Shown here: in pieces, positions 24,475 through 38,201 of the stretch
Position numbering within the stretch: position 1 is the first letter of the stretch
Layout of the letters: each line of letters begins with the position of its first letter
Source of the DNA: Neocallimastix lanati (nom. inval.)
Lineage: Eukaryota > Neocallimastigomycota > Neocallimastigomycetes > Neocallimastigales > Neocallimastigaceae
NCBI GenBank assembly: GCA_016946835.1
Contig: JACVTC010000097.1
Span: 452,501-516,500, forward strand
Length of the DNA: 64,000 nucleotides
Direction of reading: 5' to 3'
The notes under the pieces: model-generated
The model's input: only the letters and a program-made list of their open reading frames with translations
Database searches by the model: none
What the model was told of the DNA's origin: nothing
Position numbers and translations under genes: made by a program

Positions 24475-25286
24475 AAGATATTATATATATTTTAAATTAT
24501 ATTTTAAAAGTCAATCATCAAAAAAAGTAATATCTTATCTTTATATATATATTGTAACCGAGGAGAAAAAAAATTATATAGTTTAATCAATTTTACATAT
24601 TTCTAACTACTTCTATAATATTTAGAGAAAAAAAATGAATATCTATAGAAATAATGTTTTTACTTAATATTGATTTTAACAATATTTAAGTTTTAACTCT
24701 TTTTTTTTTTTTTTGAAAAAAAATAAATTTTTTTTAACAAGTAATATAGATAGGATAATGTACAATACGAGAAGTTAATTACCATAATTATTCATTTATT
24801 AAAATCAATTATGATATTTCATTTAAGATTACACAAGAAAGGATATAGTTTGAAAAAGTGCTTTCATTTTTTTATATTATTAGTAAAGAGTTTTACTAAC
24901 ATTTTTTTTATTTTATTTTTTTCTTTTACTACTAATACTATATAATTTATATTAATTAATTAATGTATTATTAATAAATAAAATCTAAGATATGGAACAT
25001 ATTTACCAATTCCATAATATCGAACTTGTCATTTACATATCAAGACAATCAAAAATTAAAATTTTTTATATAGATAGTTTAGAACTTTTTTCTTGAATAC
25101 CAAGTTGGAATAATTTTATTATATTGTTATATCATTAGAATTATATCATAAACTTACTTAAAGATCAGGAAATGTGACATAATTAAATTTATTTTTAAAA
25201 TTTTAAATGTCAAATTCCTTTAATAAAAATATAAAAAGAATATTCTTTTCATTTTTTTTTATTGAGAAACCAAGCTATTCAGGTCT

Positions 25287-25327
<41 letters not shown>

Positions 25328-26397
25328 TTTTTGAAAGTTTTACCTACAATAGTTGAATTATAATTATTTATAAACTGATACTCCCAAAGGAAATGAAATT
25401 ATCATAGATATCATTCTATTAAAGAATGAAAGTTTCATTAAAAAGTAACCATCAAAACTTTTGAAATTCAATGTTGTATTATCGGTAAACTTCTTGATTA
25501 TGGTAAAACTATACTAAGATCATTCAGTTGTTAATAAGTACTGCTATACACTAAGTGAATACAATTTTCATATGATGTCCAAAAAGAAAATGGTATATCA
25601 GAGAATATTTCATCTTATATAGATTATATTTTAAGAATTACTTTTTAAAGATTTTGTGAATTTTTTTTTATCTTTTAGAATTCTATTGGTATCTTTCCTC
25701 TTTTGCAGATAAAATACTTTTATAAATGAGTAAAAAGACTTATGGTATTATAAAAAAATTTTTATCAAAAATATTCCTGTCAAATATGTGTACTTTTGGA
25801 CAAAAGAACTTATTTAATAATTTAAATAAAAGAAAGATAAAAATATTAGTCTGATGGTAAAATAAGATATTAAAGGGATAAATTTTAATATATCATAGTC
25901 TATTCTATCCAAATGACTATCTGATCTTAGTATATCTAATTTAATTTAATATTAATCTTATTTTATAATATATATTCAATGAAAGTATTATTAAATTTCA
26001 ATTTTTATTTAATGATATTAATATTTATAATTAATAATAACTTATATACTTATATTTTAAATAAATTATATTAGCAAAATAGAATTATATTACTTTAATT
26101 AAACTATCTATTTAAAATATAATTTAACTCTTTTGTCCTTTTGAAAGGTTTCACTATTATCAAACATATAAAATAAATTTTTTATATATGAATATTTTTT
26201 TTACATTATCATAAATATTTAACTCTATATATATTATGAAAAAAGTAAAATTAACTTCCAGAAATTCTATTAGTATTTCTTTTAATATAATAGCAAATGT
26301 ATTATATATATATTAATTTTTTTTCATTTACTGATTTAATTTATTTTAACAAATAATTTGTCGAGGCCTGGCCATAAAAAAAACCTAAAATATTATT

Positions 26398-26401
26398 AAA
26401 A

Positions 26402-26452
<51 letters not shown>

Positions 26453-26455
26453 AAT
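26398..26455. repeat. (AAAT)n microsatellite
   Basis: About 14 uninterrupted AAAT/ATAA units, roughly 370 bp upstream of the PIL1-like start codon. Confidence 0.95.
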
Positions 26456-26826
26456 ATATATACCAAAACTAAATTATAATGACAAAGTAAAATCACTTAA
26501 AGTTTGTTTATCTAATTTATCCAATAATATATTAGAACTAATTAATAATAAGTATTATATTCTTTTAGGATTCTTTGTTATGTATAAATAATTGCATATT
26601 CCTCTTTTTTTCTTTTTTTTTTTTTTTTATCTTGTAAAAAAGAATAACTAAAATTCGTTATTTTTAAAAAATAAAAATATATTATAGAATATATTATATA
26701 TATAGTTTATTTATATTATATTAAATAAGTAATAAAAATAAACAATAACAATCAAAATTAAAAGTTATAAACAAAGAATAAATATACAATCTAAAAATTT
26801 TAAAAATATTATAAATAAAAACAAAA

Positions 26827-28125
26827 ATGAGTTTATTCAACAAGATTGACCGTGCTTTTGGTGTATGTTCAAAAAAAAAAAAAATATTATTATATTATTT
26901 AAAAAATTATTTATAAATATAATATTAATTGATAAAAATAAGAAAATTTTATTATTATTTAATATACATTTTTTTTTTTTTTTAAAAAAAAAAAAATAAA
27001 TAAATTAATAAATATTTATTATTATTAATTTTTAATAAATATAGAAACCCGTTGATCCAAAAAAGAAGCTTGGTACATTTGTTCTTGATAAAAAGACTGA
27101 AGTTGAATCTTTAAAACAATATGGAAAGGATTTTGCAGTTGGTAAATAATGAAGTTTAATTTATTATAAATTAATTATACGTGATTTATAATTGTAAATA
27201 ATAATTAAATTATTATTAATTTATAAATATTACTCAAAAACAGCAAATGATACTTTAAGAGATTGGGCAAAAATTAATGGTGAAGATGTTTCATGTACTA
27301 TGGATGTAATATTACAAATTTAATATATAAAATTATAAAAAATAAAATAAATAATAATTTTGTAAATAATATTGATATTTATTTACTTTTTAATTAATTA
27401 GGCTATTGCAGAACTAAATGTTGAAACTAAAAAAATTTTAGATAACTATATTAGTAAGTTTAATTTTAAAAATTACTAAATTTAAGAGTTTAAATATTAA
27501 TATTTCTTGATTTTATAAATTTAAAATAGAATCTTTAAATACTCAAATCGGTGAACTCAAGGAAATTAAACATGTAAATGTTAAAAAAAATTTTTTAAAG
27601 ATATTCATTTTTTAAAGATATAAAAAAATGTTTAAAAATTTAAAAAGATTTTATAAATAAATAAAAAAAAAAAAGCATTATTAATTTTATTTTTCATTAA
27701 TTAAATTCTATTTATAGAGCGAAAAGAATTTAAAGGCTTTAAAAAGTAATTTAAAGGAATTATCACAAAAAGTTGATGAAAATTTCGTTAAAGAAAAGAA
27801 TACTCTTGAAATAGTAGAAGAAAATTATGCAAAGGCAAAGAAGGAATATGATTTAAAATCAAATGAACATGATGCTTTTGTTAGAGAAAAACTTCGTAAA
27901 TCATATGTTCATCAATTTGATGCTTTAAAAGAATTAGCACAAAAGTTAGATATTATTGCTACATTCGGTAAGCATGCTGCTAACCAAATTCCACTTGGTT
28001 TTATTCCAGTTGATTCTGAAAAACCAGAATTCAAGGGTAAAGAAACTTTAAAGGAAATTGTTACTGATGCTAAGGAATCCTTAAATCTTTGGTCAAAGGA
28101 TGATGAACCAGAATTTGAAGAATAA
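26827..28125 (+). CDS. PIL1: Eisosome BAR protein, Pil1/Lsp1 family
   Basis: Six exons: 26827-26862, 27045-27141, 27244-27305, 27402-27453, 27530-27573, 27718-28125 (699 nt, 232 aa, all GT..AG, frame closes exactly). Pil1/Lsp1 are fungal F-BAR-like proteins that polymerise on the inner plasma membrane to form eisosome furrows. Matching family segments: a short N-terminus MSLFNKIDRAFG; WAKINGEDVSCTMDAIAELN (Pil1 has W-ED-DIS--TDKLG at this place); QIGELKEIK; and especially REKLRKSYVHQFDALKE... IIATFGKHAANQIPLG followed by ETLKEIV.DAKESLNLW, which parallels Pil1 'SKLR.AF.YQFDS....IA.I.GYGK.LL' and 'I..AE.ALN.W'. It is shorter than yeast Pil1 (about 340 aa), lacking most of the N-terminal arm and the long C-terminal tail. 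Central coiled-coil helices are evident. Pil1 or Lsp1 assignment is not possible. Confidence 0.85.
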
Positions 28126-28728
28126 AAAGAAAAAGAATAATTAAATAATAAATAATAATAGTTATTTATTTATTTTTCTTTTTGTATTTATAAGAAAAAT
28201 ATTTTTTTATTTTTTTGTAAATATCAATTTTTAAAAATTAATTTCCCACTCTCTATTCATCTATTTTTTATTGTACTTCTATAAAGTGCTATAAATATTT
28301 AATATATTAGTAAATTATACTAATTATTAAATAATATTAAATAAATAAATAAAGTAAAAATAATACATATATAAAATTTATATTTAAAAGATATATTTTT
28401 ATATTTATTTTTATTTTATATATCTTTATAATTATTGTCTTATCAACGCTATTTGTATCTAAAATAAACTTTCATAACTATTTTAATTACATATGTAATA
28501 TTTAATATTTGATTTAAATATTTTTATTTTTATTGTAATTTAAAATAATAAAAGTTTTTAAAAATAAAAAAAAAAAAAAAGTAAAATAAAAATAAAAATT
28601 AAAATAAAATAAAATAAAACAAAAATAATCTATAAAGAAAAATAATAAGCAAATATATAATGTTTATTATATATATATTTATATATTATATAATTTTATT
28701 TTTTTTTATATCCACATCTGTCACAAAG
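28126..28728. other. AT-rich spacer downstream of PIL1-like gene
   Basis: Simple AT sequence with poly-A/T runs; contains the presumed polyadenylation region of the upstream gene. Nothing else seen. Confidence 0.7.
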
Positions 28729-29660
28729 TACCAAGTGTGGATATAAATTCTATGCTCGTGTTGTCAAAGCCGACAATATAATTGAAGACGATTGCCCAGA
28801 ACGATTTCCTTTTTAGAGAGAAAATAGTAATCTTCAATTGGAACATTGGTTTTCTAAATACTATCTTTTCCGTGAATTTCAAATGAAATATTTTTTAAGA
28901 TATTGAAATTCTTTATGAAAAATTTTTTATAATTTCAAAATATTGTCCAATATCAAATAGTAATTTAAGCACTGCTGTCACAGATAATATATAATCAAGT
29001 ACAGATTCTGATAGTAGTAACGAAGAGTATAATATTAATAATAATAACAATAGAAATAATATTGTTAATAATAATAGTATTAGTAATAGTGAAAATAGGA
29101 ATATTAATATTAGAGATAGTAAAAATAATAGTGTTGTTACTAATAATGCAGTGAATAAATCAATTGATGAAAAACGCTTTAATATTAGTAATTTTTTGAA
29201 TTATGAGTATGTAAATATATATGTGACGTTGTACCGATTATATAACTTCCTTCTTGGTGGAAGAGATGCAGACATTTTTGATTTAAATTAAAAAAGGAAT
29301 GGAATGTTTTGTTTAATAGCCAAATCATTTCTGGTGATTATTCTAAAACACCATTCTTGGTGCGATTTGTCGCTCTCTTTATAGAAATTATGCCCTGGGC
29401 TAGTACTCGTCAAGGGTTGCTATTCCGACGGTATAAGCGCAAATTAATTAAGAGTCTCAACATTGAAAATGAAGTAAGATAGGTGAGTAGGGCCAATGCC
29501 TCTGAAGGAGAAGACTATAATTTCTTTCAAATATTCAATTCAAACCCTAATCCAGAACATGAATTTCCTTTAAACAGAAATCTTATAATCTTGGAGGTGA
29601 CTTATAAACTTTTTTCTGAATTTATTTATACACTTTTATTTTGTATATTTCGTTTTTATT
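28729..29660 (+). pseudogene. LINE family-B C-terminal fragment
   Basis: Starts with CGYKFYARVV ... DDCPERFPF, aligning with CGFKF ... EDCPKCYPCC of the 16428 element (first Cys of the metal-binding motif kept, others lost). It continues with LEHWFSKYYLF, an N/S-rich low-complexity insert (28990-29190), then YNFLLGGRDADIF and the block PFLVRFVALFIEIMPWASTR. Stops at several points (for example within TTTTTAGAGAG and AATTAAAAAAGG) show it is dead. It is 5'-truncated and its 3' end differs from the 21201-21419 copy after KLFSEFIY. Matches 20818-21240. Confidence 0.75.
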
Positions 29661-29729
29661 TCACATTACTTTTCAAAGTTCTATTATGTTATAATTGGAT
29701 AAATAATATTTATTTTTTATTAATTCTGT

Positions 29730-29768
<39 letters not shown>

Positions 29769-30176
29769 AAATAAAAAATATTCATATAATTAATAAATGA
29801 ATAAATAAATAAAGTTTAAAGTTCACAATAATTGCGGCTGTAAAAAAAAAAATAAATTGATATTATTATAAATATATGAAAGGTAATAATGAATGGATAC
29901 CCATTATTCTATTAATAAATTATTTTTATATAATTTTATTAAGTATAATTGATAAAAATTATTTTAATATATATCATTACACCGATATATAAAATATAAT
30001 AATTAAAAGATTTATGTATTATTTTATTTATATATTTATATATTTATTTTCATCATTATTATTTATTTTTTACTATTATCGTAATAACTTTTTTATTTGT
30101 AATAGTAAAATTTATAGTAAATTAATTCTTTAATCAAAATAAGATATTTTATTAAATAATGAAAATTTATAAATAG

Positions 30177-30207
<31 letters not shown>

Positions 30208-30377
30208 GATAATTTTCATTTTAACTATCTTTTAAATATCCATTTTCTTTATTTATATTAAAGCTTTTATAATTGTTCAATTATAGTATATCAAATATTA
30301 TAAGTGAAATAATATTCTTTAATATAGTTTGTTTAATTAATAATAAACAGTAATAAAAATGTGTATTTCTTTATATT

Positions 30378-30412
<35 letters not shown>

Positions 30413-31442
30413 ATAATAATAATACATAATTAGATGGAAATATATAAATTTAAATAACATCTAATATATATAATGAATATATATAATGTAATATTGTATT
30501 AGAAAAATTGATCAATATGATACCATAATTCCTGTAAAAGCGTTTCTAATATTATTCATTGAGTTCTTTTAATTTTTAAAGTTAAAAATATTGAACATAC
30601 TGATCTTATATATTTTAGTTTATTATTTTTAACGAAATGGAAATATATAATAATAAAAGAGATTTTAAATATAATACTAATTATTTATGCATATCGTGTT
30701 TATCTTGTAGGAAACGTAATATTAAAAATAATGGATGATAATTCAGTTGAAAGAAGATTATAATTAAAAAATCAATAGCATATATAACTATAGTTGTAAA
30801 AATTTATTATTACAATATATATAATAAATAGAAAATTAAATTTTGAAAAACATGGAAAGTCCCTGACCTGGTTTCAACCACAATTTTACACATGTAACTA
30901 TTAAGGGATATCATTCACTACTACCCTTGCTTAGAGATTAAGAAATGAAGGTTATCACCGAATAGTATGGCTAATTAATATCTTTGTGCGATACACCATA
31001 TATATATATGCTTGTGGTGACCTATATATTGAATATTACATGCCTAGGCTGTACTAACACTATATATAAATATATTTATATATGTTATCGTATAAAAGAG
31101 GGGTGGGCCTATGTAGATATATACAAAAGTCAAAAAAATTTTTTTTTGCTATATTAAATAATTAGTTTATTCATTTTTTTTTTTTTTTTAATTTTTAATT
31201 ATTTTTACTATTAAAATAGAGTTAAATAAATAAATAAATTTATATATATATATAAAATTAAAAAATGTGGGTGTAGTACAAAAAATTTTTATAGTTAAAA
31301 TTTTAGAAAAAGCAATATATTAAAATTTTTTAACTAAATAAAGATTTAATATATGGGAACTATAAGTGCTAGAATAAATATAAATTAATTAATATATATT
31401 ATTAGTATATTATAATATATAAATTTATATATTGAAATTATA

Positions 31443-31476
<34 letters not shown>

Positions 31477-31914
31477 TTTTTTGGATTTAAAGACATTAAT
31501 TTAAATTTTTATTTTCAGTTCTTTAAAAAAAAATCTTATTTTATTTTAATATCTAATTATTAAGCAAATAAAATATTTAAATTCTTGATTATTTTTTCTT
31601 TTTATAGAATTTATACTTATTTCTAATATATTTATTTATTTATTTATTAGTTTATTATTTGCATATATATATATTTTTTTAAATGATAATAGTTTAAAGA
31701 AAGAGAAGAAAAAATAGGAAATTTAATAATATTTATCAATTTTCAATTATTACAATTTATAATTTCAATAATAATAATAATATTAAAAGATTATTATTAT
31801 TATTAGTATTTGTACTTATTTTTTTTACCCAACTTTCTACAAAAATATAAATTTTTATACAATTTCATACCATATTTGTTATACTATTATAAAAAATTAA
31901 TTAATATATTAAAT
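29661..31914. other. Intergenic region upstream of topoisomerase II
   Basis: AT-rich DNA with long poly-T/poly-A (29730-29770, 30181-30207, 30380-30410, 31461-31482) and one less AT-rich island (30840-31130, separate entry). 30690-30720 contains a short Cys-rich frame (CISCLSCRKR) that stops at once and is not a gene. The TOP2 promoter should lie in the last several hundred bases. Confidence 0.65.
30840..31130 (+). ncRNA. Candidate structured ncRNA island (unidentified)
   Basis: A ~290-bp block with clearly higher GC than its flanks and no usable frame on either strand. It starts GGAAAGTCCCTGACCTGG at about 30853. GGAAAGTCCC matches the conserved CR-I core of RNase MRP/P RNA, and a GTGGGCC segment near 31104-31110 could be the distal P4 partner (CR-V), at a plausible distance for a 260-340-nt RNA. 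The P4 pairing I can draw is imperfect, and I could not recognise the other conserved regions. The identification is therefore weak and the strand is assumed from this motif. It could equally be a transposon relic. Confidence 0.25.
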
Positions 31915-32262
31915 ATGGATATTGATAGCGATTATTCTGACAAGGATTTTAGTTTTCAAGATTCTGATAGCGATGGAGATTTTATTCTAGAAACTAAGAA
32001 GAGCAGTATAACAAAGGTTAAAGGAAAAGGAAGAGCAAAAGCTGCTTCAACTAAATTATCTTCAACAAAATCAACCAAAGGAAAAACAGCAAAAGGAAAA
32101 ACAGCAAAAGGAAAAACAGCAAAAGGAAAAGTATGCAGTCAAATCTGATTATATAATTATAATTTAATTAAAATTTTAATGAGAAAAGATAATTTTTAAA
32201 ATTAAAATTTTTTTTTTTTTTTTAAAAAGAAAAAAAGATAACAATTTTAAAATATTTATTGT

Positions 32263-32311
<49 letters not shown>

Positions 32312-32904
32312 GCATTATTCAAATTGTTAAAATGATTTTTTAATTTTATATTGAGAAATATGTATATTAAATAGTATTCCTTTCAATATACCCCCTATTT
32401 TTTTAAATATAATATTAATAAAAATAGACTTCTTCAAAACAAGAATTATGTGAATCTCCAAAACCAATATCAGAAGATGAAACAATTACAAATACTGAAT
32501 CTTCTTCTTCAACAATTAATCCAGAAAATTCATATCCGATTCGTCAAATTCAATCAAAAAAATCTGTTACAGAAATATATCAAAAAAAGACCCAATTAGA
32601 ACATATTCTTTTACGTCCTGATACATATATTGGATCTGTTGAATTCATTTCAAATCCAATGTGGGTTTTTAATAAAAATACAAAGAATTTTGAATATCGT
32701 ACAATTACTATTGTTCCAGGTTTATATAAAATTTTTGACGAAATTTTAGTCAGTAAGTGTTTTTTTTTTTTATTTTTTTTTATTTAATTTTATTATTATT
32801 ATTGTTGTGATTAATTATTTAAAAATCTTATTTTTTTTTTTTTAAATTAAAACAGTATTTTATAATTTTAGAATCGTATCATTATTTAAATAATTAACAA
32901 AAAT

Positions 32905-32939
<35 letters not shown>

Positions 32940-33476
32940 ATAAATTAATAATAAAAAGATGCTGCTGATAATAAAGTATAATATTTAAATATAAAATTTT
33001 AAATCATTTTAATTTGAATTAAAAATTTTAATTAATAAATCAAATAATTAATTTAGATTAGAGATCCAACTATGGATACTATTAAAGTTACAATTGATAG
33101 TGAAAAAAATGAAATTTCGGTATTTAATAATGGTAAAGGTATACCAGTTGAAATTCATGAAAAAGAAAAAGTTTATATTCCTGAATTAATTTTTGGTCAT
33201 TTATTAACATCCTCAAATTATGATGATAATGAAAAGAAAGTTACCGGTGGTAGAAATGGTTATGGTGCTAAGTTATGTAATATTTTTAGTACCGAGTTTA
33301 TTGTTGAAACTTCTGATAAGCATGCAGGAAAGAAGTTTAAACAAGTAAAGTTACATATAAATTTAATATTAATATAAATTTATTTATTATCTTCAAGATT
33401 ATATTATTATTAATATTCTATAATAATAAATAAAAATAAAAATAAAAATAAAAATATTAAATAAAAGTAAAAATAA

Positions 33477-33510
<34 letters not shown>

Positions 33511-33614
33511 TAATAATAATAACAATAACAATAATAATAACAATAATAATAATTTAATAATAATAATAATAATTATATAATAATAATAATAATAATAATA
33601 ATTATATAATAAAA

Positions 33615-33647
<33 letters not shown>

Positions 33648-34256
33648 AATATTAAATATCTAGGTATTTAATGACAACATGAGTAAAAAATCTAAACCAA
33701 AATTAACAAATGCTACTAAAGAAGATTTTACTAAAATTACATTTAAGCCGGATTTGCAAAAATTTGGCATGGAAAAGATGGATGAAGATTTTGAAGCATT
33801 ATTATTGAAAAGAGTTTATGATATTGCTGGTTGCGTATCAGGAGTTAAAGTATATTTAAATGATGAAAGAATTAAAATTAAAAATTTCAAAGATTATTGT
33901 CAAATGTATATTAATAGTACTAAAAAAGAAAGCCAAGAAAATGATCTTGGAAGTATGCCAAATCAAAATCAAAATATAATATATGAAAGAGTAAATGAAC
34001 GTTGGGAAATTGCTTTTTCAATGAGTGATGGCCAATTCCAACAAGTAAGTTTAATAAAATTATTATATTACATTTATTACAATTGGTAATTAATGTTAAT
34101 AATTTTTTTTTTTTTTTTTTTTTTTTAATTTTGAATATAAAAATACATAAAATATTTTATTATATTTAAATTAACAATATTAACAATTTAATTTATATAT
34201 ATATATATTTTTAAATCATTTAATATAAATAATACATATAATTTAATTTAATTTTT

Positions 34257-34294
<38 letters not shown>

Positions 34295-34666
34295 GTTAGT
34301 TTCGTTAATTCAATTTGTACTGTAAAGGGTGGTACTCATGTTAATTATGTTGCTGATCAAATTACATCAAAATTAATAGATTCCCTTAAAAAAAAAAATA
34401 AAAATCTTTCTATAAAGCCATTCCAAGTTAAAAATCATTTATGGGTATTTATTAATTCTTTAATTGAAAACCCAGCATTTGATTCACAAACTAAAGAAAC
34501 TTTAACTTTAAGAGCTAGTTCTTTTGGTTCAAGGTGTCCAGTTAGTGATAATTTTATTAATAAAGGTTTGATATATATATTAATAAAAGAAAAATATTAT
34601 TACATATATGATATATATATATATATAATTTTTTTTATCTTTTATCTTTTATCCTTTATTCTTTTT

Positions 34667-34712
<46 letters not shown>

Positions 34713-35989
34713 TTTATTTTTTTTATTTTTTTTTTTTTTTTTTTATTTTATTTTTTTTATTTTTTTATTTATATATATAATATTTTTATTTAATATTATT
34801 AATATTATTATTGTATATAATGGAAAATAGTTATGAAAAGTGGCGTTATTGATAATATTTTATCATGGGCAAAATATAAGCAAAGTCAAATGTTAAAAAA
34901 AACTGATGGTCATAAAAGATCTAGAATTTCAGGTATTCCAAAGTTAGATGATGCAAATAATGCTGGTACAAAGCGCTCTAAAGATTGTGTCTTAATTCTT
35001 ACGGAAGGAGATTCTGCTAAAGCTTTAGCTATTAGTGGTTTAACAGTAGTTGGTCGTGATAATTATGGTGTTTTTCCTTTGCGTGGTAAAATGTTAAATG
35101 TTCGTGATGCTTCACATAAATCCATTATGGATAATGCGGAAGTTAGTGCAATTAAACAAATTCTTGGTTTACAACATGGTAAAGTTTATGAAAATACAGA
35201 TAATTTAAGATATGGTCATATTATGATTATGGCTGATCAAGATACCGATGGTTCTCACATTAAGGGTTTAGTTATTAATTTCTTGGATCATTTTTGGCCA
35301 AGTTTATTAAAAATTCCAGGATTTTTATTAGAATTTATTACTCCAATTGTGAAAGTTTCTAAAAAAGGAAGAGAAATATCATTTTATACTCTTCCCGAAT
35401 ATGAGCAATGGAAAGAAGATACAAATAACGGTAAAGGTTGGAAGATAAAATACTATAAGGTAATTAGATTAAAATACATAAATAATTAATAAATTAGAAT
35501 AATAAAAGTAATAATGATAACATCATCGTCATTATTATTATTATTATTATAATTATTATTTATGTAATAAATTCAAAGAATTTATCTAAAATATATTTTT
35601 TTTTATTTATTGATAACCGGTAACACCAAAAACAAAAACAAAAACAATATAAAAACACAAAAACACAAAAACATGACAATAACATCATCACAACAATAAC
35701 AACAACAAAAATAAAAAAAAATAAAAAAAATAAAAAAATTATCTAAACTTAATTATTTAGGGTTTAGGTACAAGTACTGCAGCAGATGCAAAGAAATATT
35801 TTTCAGATATGCAACATCATTGTAAAAAATTTAGTGAAATAGAACAAGATGATAGAAAATTATTAGATATGGCTTTTTCCAAGAAAAATGCTGATAAAAG
35901 AAAAGATTGGTTAAAAGACTATACGGTAATTACTATTATAATTATGTTATTTTAAATTTATTTAAATTAATTAATTAATTAATTAATTA

Positions 35990-36022
<33 letters not shown>

Positions 36023-37615
36023 ATTATTTTATATTTTTTTTTATTTTTATATAATTTTTATTTATTTATTTATTTTAATTTTAATTTTAATAATTATTTT
36101 AATTTTTATTTAATTGAATATAATACAATTAATACAAAATAATTAAATAATATATTAGCCTGATATTTACATGGATAATTCTGTTGATAAAATTGCAATT
36201 AATGAATTTATTAATAAAGAATTGATTCAATTTTCTATGGCTGATGTTATTCGTTCTATTCCTTCATTAGTTGATGGTTTTAAACCTGGTCAAAGAAAAA
36301 TTCTTTATGGTTGTTTTAAGAGAAATTTAACAAGTGAAATTAAGGTTGCTCAACTTACTGGTTATATTGCTGAACATACTGCTTATCATCATGGCGAACA
36401 AAGTCTTTCAACTACTATTGTAAATTTGGCACAAGATTTTGTTGGTAGTAATAATATTTCATTATTAGTTCCAAATGGTCAATTTGGTACTCGTTTACAA
36501 GTTTGTATTCAATTATCTTAACATAAATAAATTAATTTATACATGTAATATAATTCTAAGTTCTAAATTATATATATATAAATGTATATATAATTATCAG
36601 GGTGGTAAAGATGCTGCTAGTGCTCGTTATATTTTCACGTATTTATCCAAAATTACTAGATTAATTTTCAAAAAAGCTGATGATAATATTCTTGAATATT
36701 TAAATGATGATGGTCAAATGATTGAACCAAACTGGTATATTTATGGTTATTTTTTTTAATAGTTTTAATTATAATAGTATTTAAAGTTCGAAATTAATGA
36801 TTACAGTAATTATTAATGTTATATTTATTTATTTTTTAATTAATTGTATATTTTCATATTATATATATTTATAATTTTTTTTAATTAAAGGTATATTCCA
36901 ATTTTACCAATGGTACTTATTAATGGTGCTGAAGGTATTGGTACAGGTTACAGTACTAATATTCCAAATTTTAATCCAAGAGATGTTGTTATGAATTTAA
37001 AAAGAAGAATAAGAGGTTTAGATTTCATTCCAATGCATCCATGGTATAGAGGTTTTATTGTACGTTATTTTATTTTGATTTTATATATATATATATATAT
37101 TTTTAGTCTAATCTGTATTAATAAAATATTAATTAAATAAATAATTTATTTAAAAATATAAAAATTTATTAGGGTAAAATTGAAAAAATTGATGAAGGTA
37201 AATATAAGGTTAGTGGTATTATTAAAAAGATAGATGAAACTACTATTGAAATTACAGAATTACCAATACGTACTTGGACTCAAAATTGTAAGGAATTATT
37301 AGAATCCCTTATGACAGGAACTGAAAAGCAACCTCCAATTATAAAAGATTACAAAGAATATCATACAGACACTGCAGTTCACTTTAGAATTTTTGTTACT
37401 GAAGCTAATATGAGGAAATTAGAAGAAGAAGGATTGGAAAAAAGATTTAAAATATCAAATATTATAAATTTATCTAATATGCACTTGTTTGATCCACAGG
37501 GTAGAATTAAGAAATATTCAAAGGTTGAAGATATTATGGAAGAATTCTTTAATTTGAGAAAAGAAATGTATTATAAGAGAAAGGTAATTATATAATAATA
37601 ATAATAATAATAATA

Positions 37616-37646
<31 letters not shown>

Positions 37647-38169
37647 TTTTTTTTACGTTATTATATTAATTTTTTTTTTGTTTTTGTTTTTTTTTTGTTT
37701 TTGTTTTTTGTTTTGCTTATAATCTTTAAAAATAGGAATATCTTATAAAAGAATTTGAAAATGAGCTACTTATTTTAGAAAATAAAGTTCGTTTTATTAT
37801 GGAAATTATTAATGGAACTTTGGTTATTAACAAAAAGAAAAGACTTGATTTAGTCAAAGAAATGATTTCAAAAGGTTATGATAGAATTTATCCAAAGAAG
37901 AAGGCAAGTGAAGGTGGTGAAGAAGGAAAAGAAGAAACTGATGATGATGGTAAAGGATATGAGTACTTATTGTCTATGCAATTTTGGAGTTTAACTTTAG
38001 AAAAAGTTGAGAAACTTAGAGCTGAACGTGATGCTAAAAAGGAAGAATTAGAAAGTTTAAAGGCAGAATCTATTGAAGATTTATGGCTTAATGATTTAGA
38101 TGATTTTTTAGATGAATGGGATGTAAGTCGAATAATTTTTATTTTAAATTTATTTACTATATAAATATT

Positions 38170-38201
<32 letters not shown>

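Larger units (their letters stand above)
23881..26826. other. Intergenic region with hairpin and microsatellite
   Basis: No gene recognised. 24300-26340 has fewer homopolymers than typical intergenic DNA here and may contain heavily eroded coding sequence (for example around 25440-25620), but no frame is convincing on either strand. Contains the hairpin at 24395-24474 and an (AAAT)n array at 26398-26455. The promoter of the PIL1-like gene should lie in the last few hundred bases. Confidence 0.6.

Noticed and set aside
25440-25640. Possible eroded coding region
   Set aside because: Less homopolymeric than surroundings, but every frame has frequent stops and no recognisable motif; recorded only as part of the intergenic entry.
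29483-29800. 105-residue open frame
   Set aside because: Only the first ~45 residues match the family-B LINE C-terminus; the rest runs into poly-T. It is part of a dead element, not a gene.
30680-30730. Zinc-cluster-like CISCLSCRKR frame
   Set aside because: Only about 16 residues, no Cys-6 pattern, and stops follow immediately.
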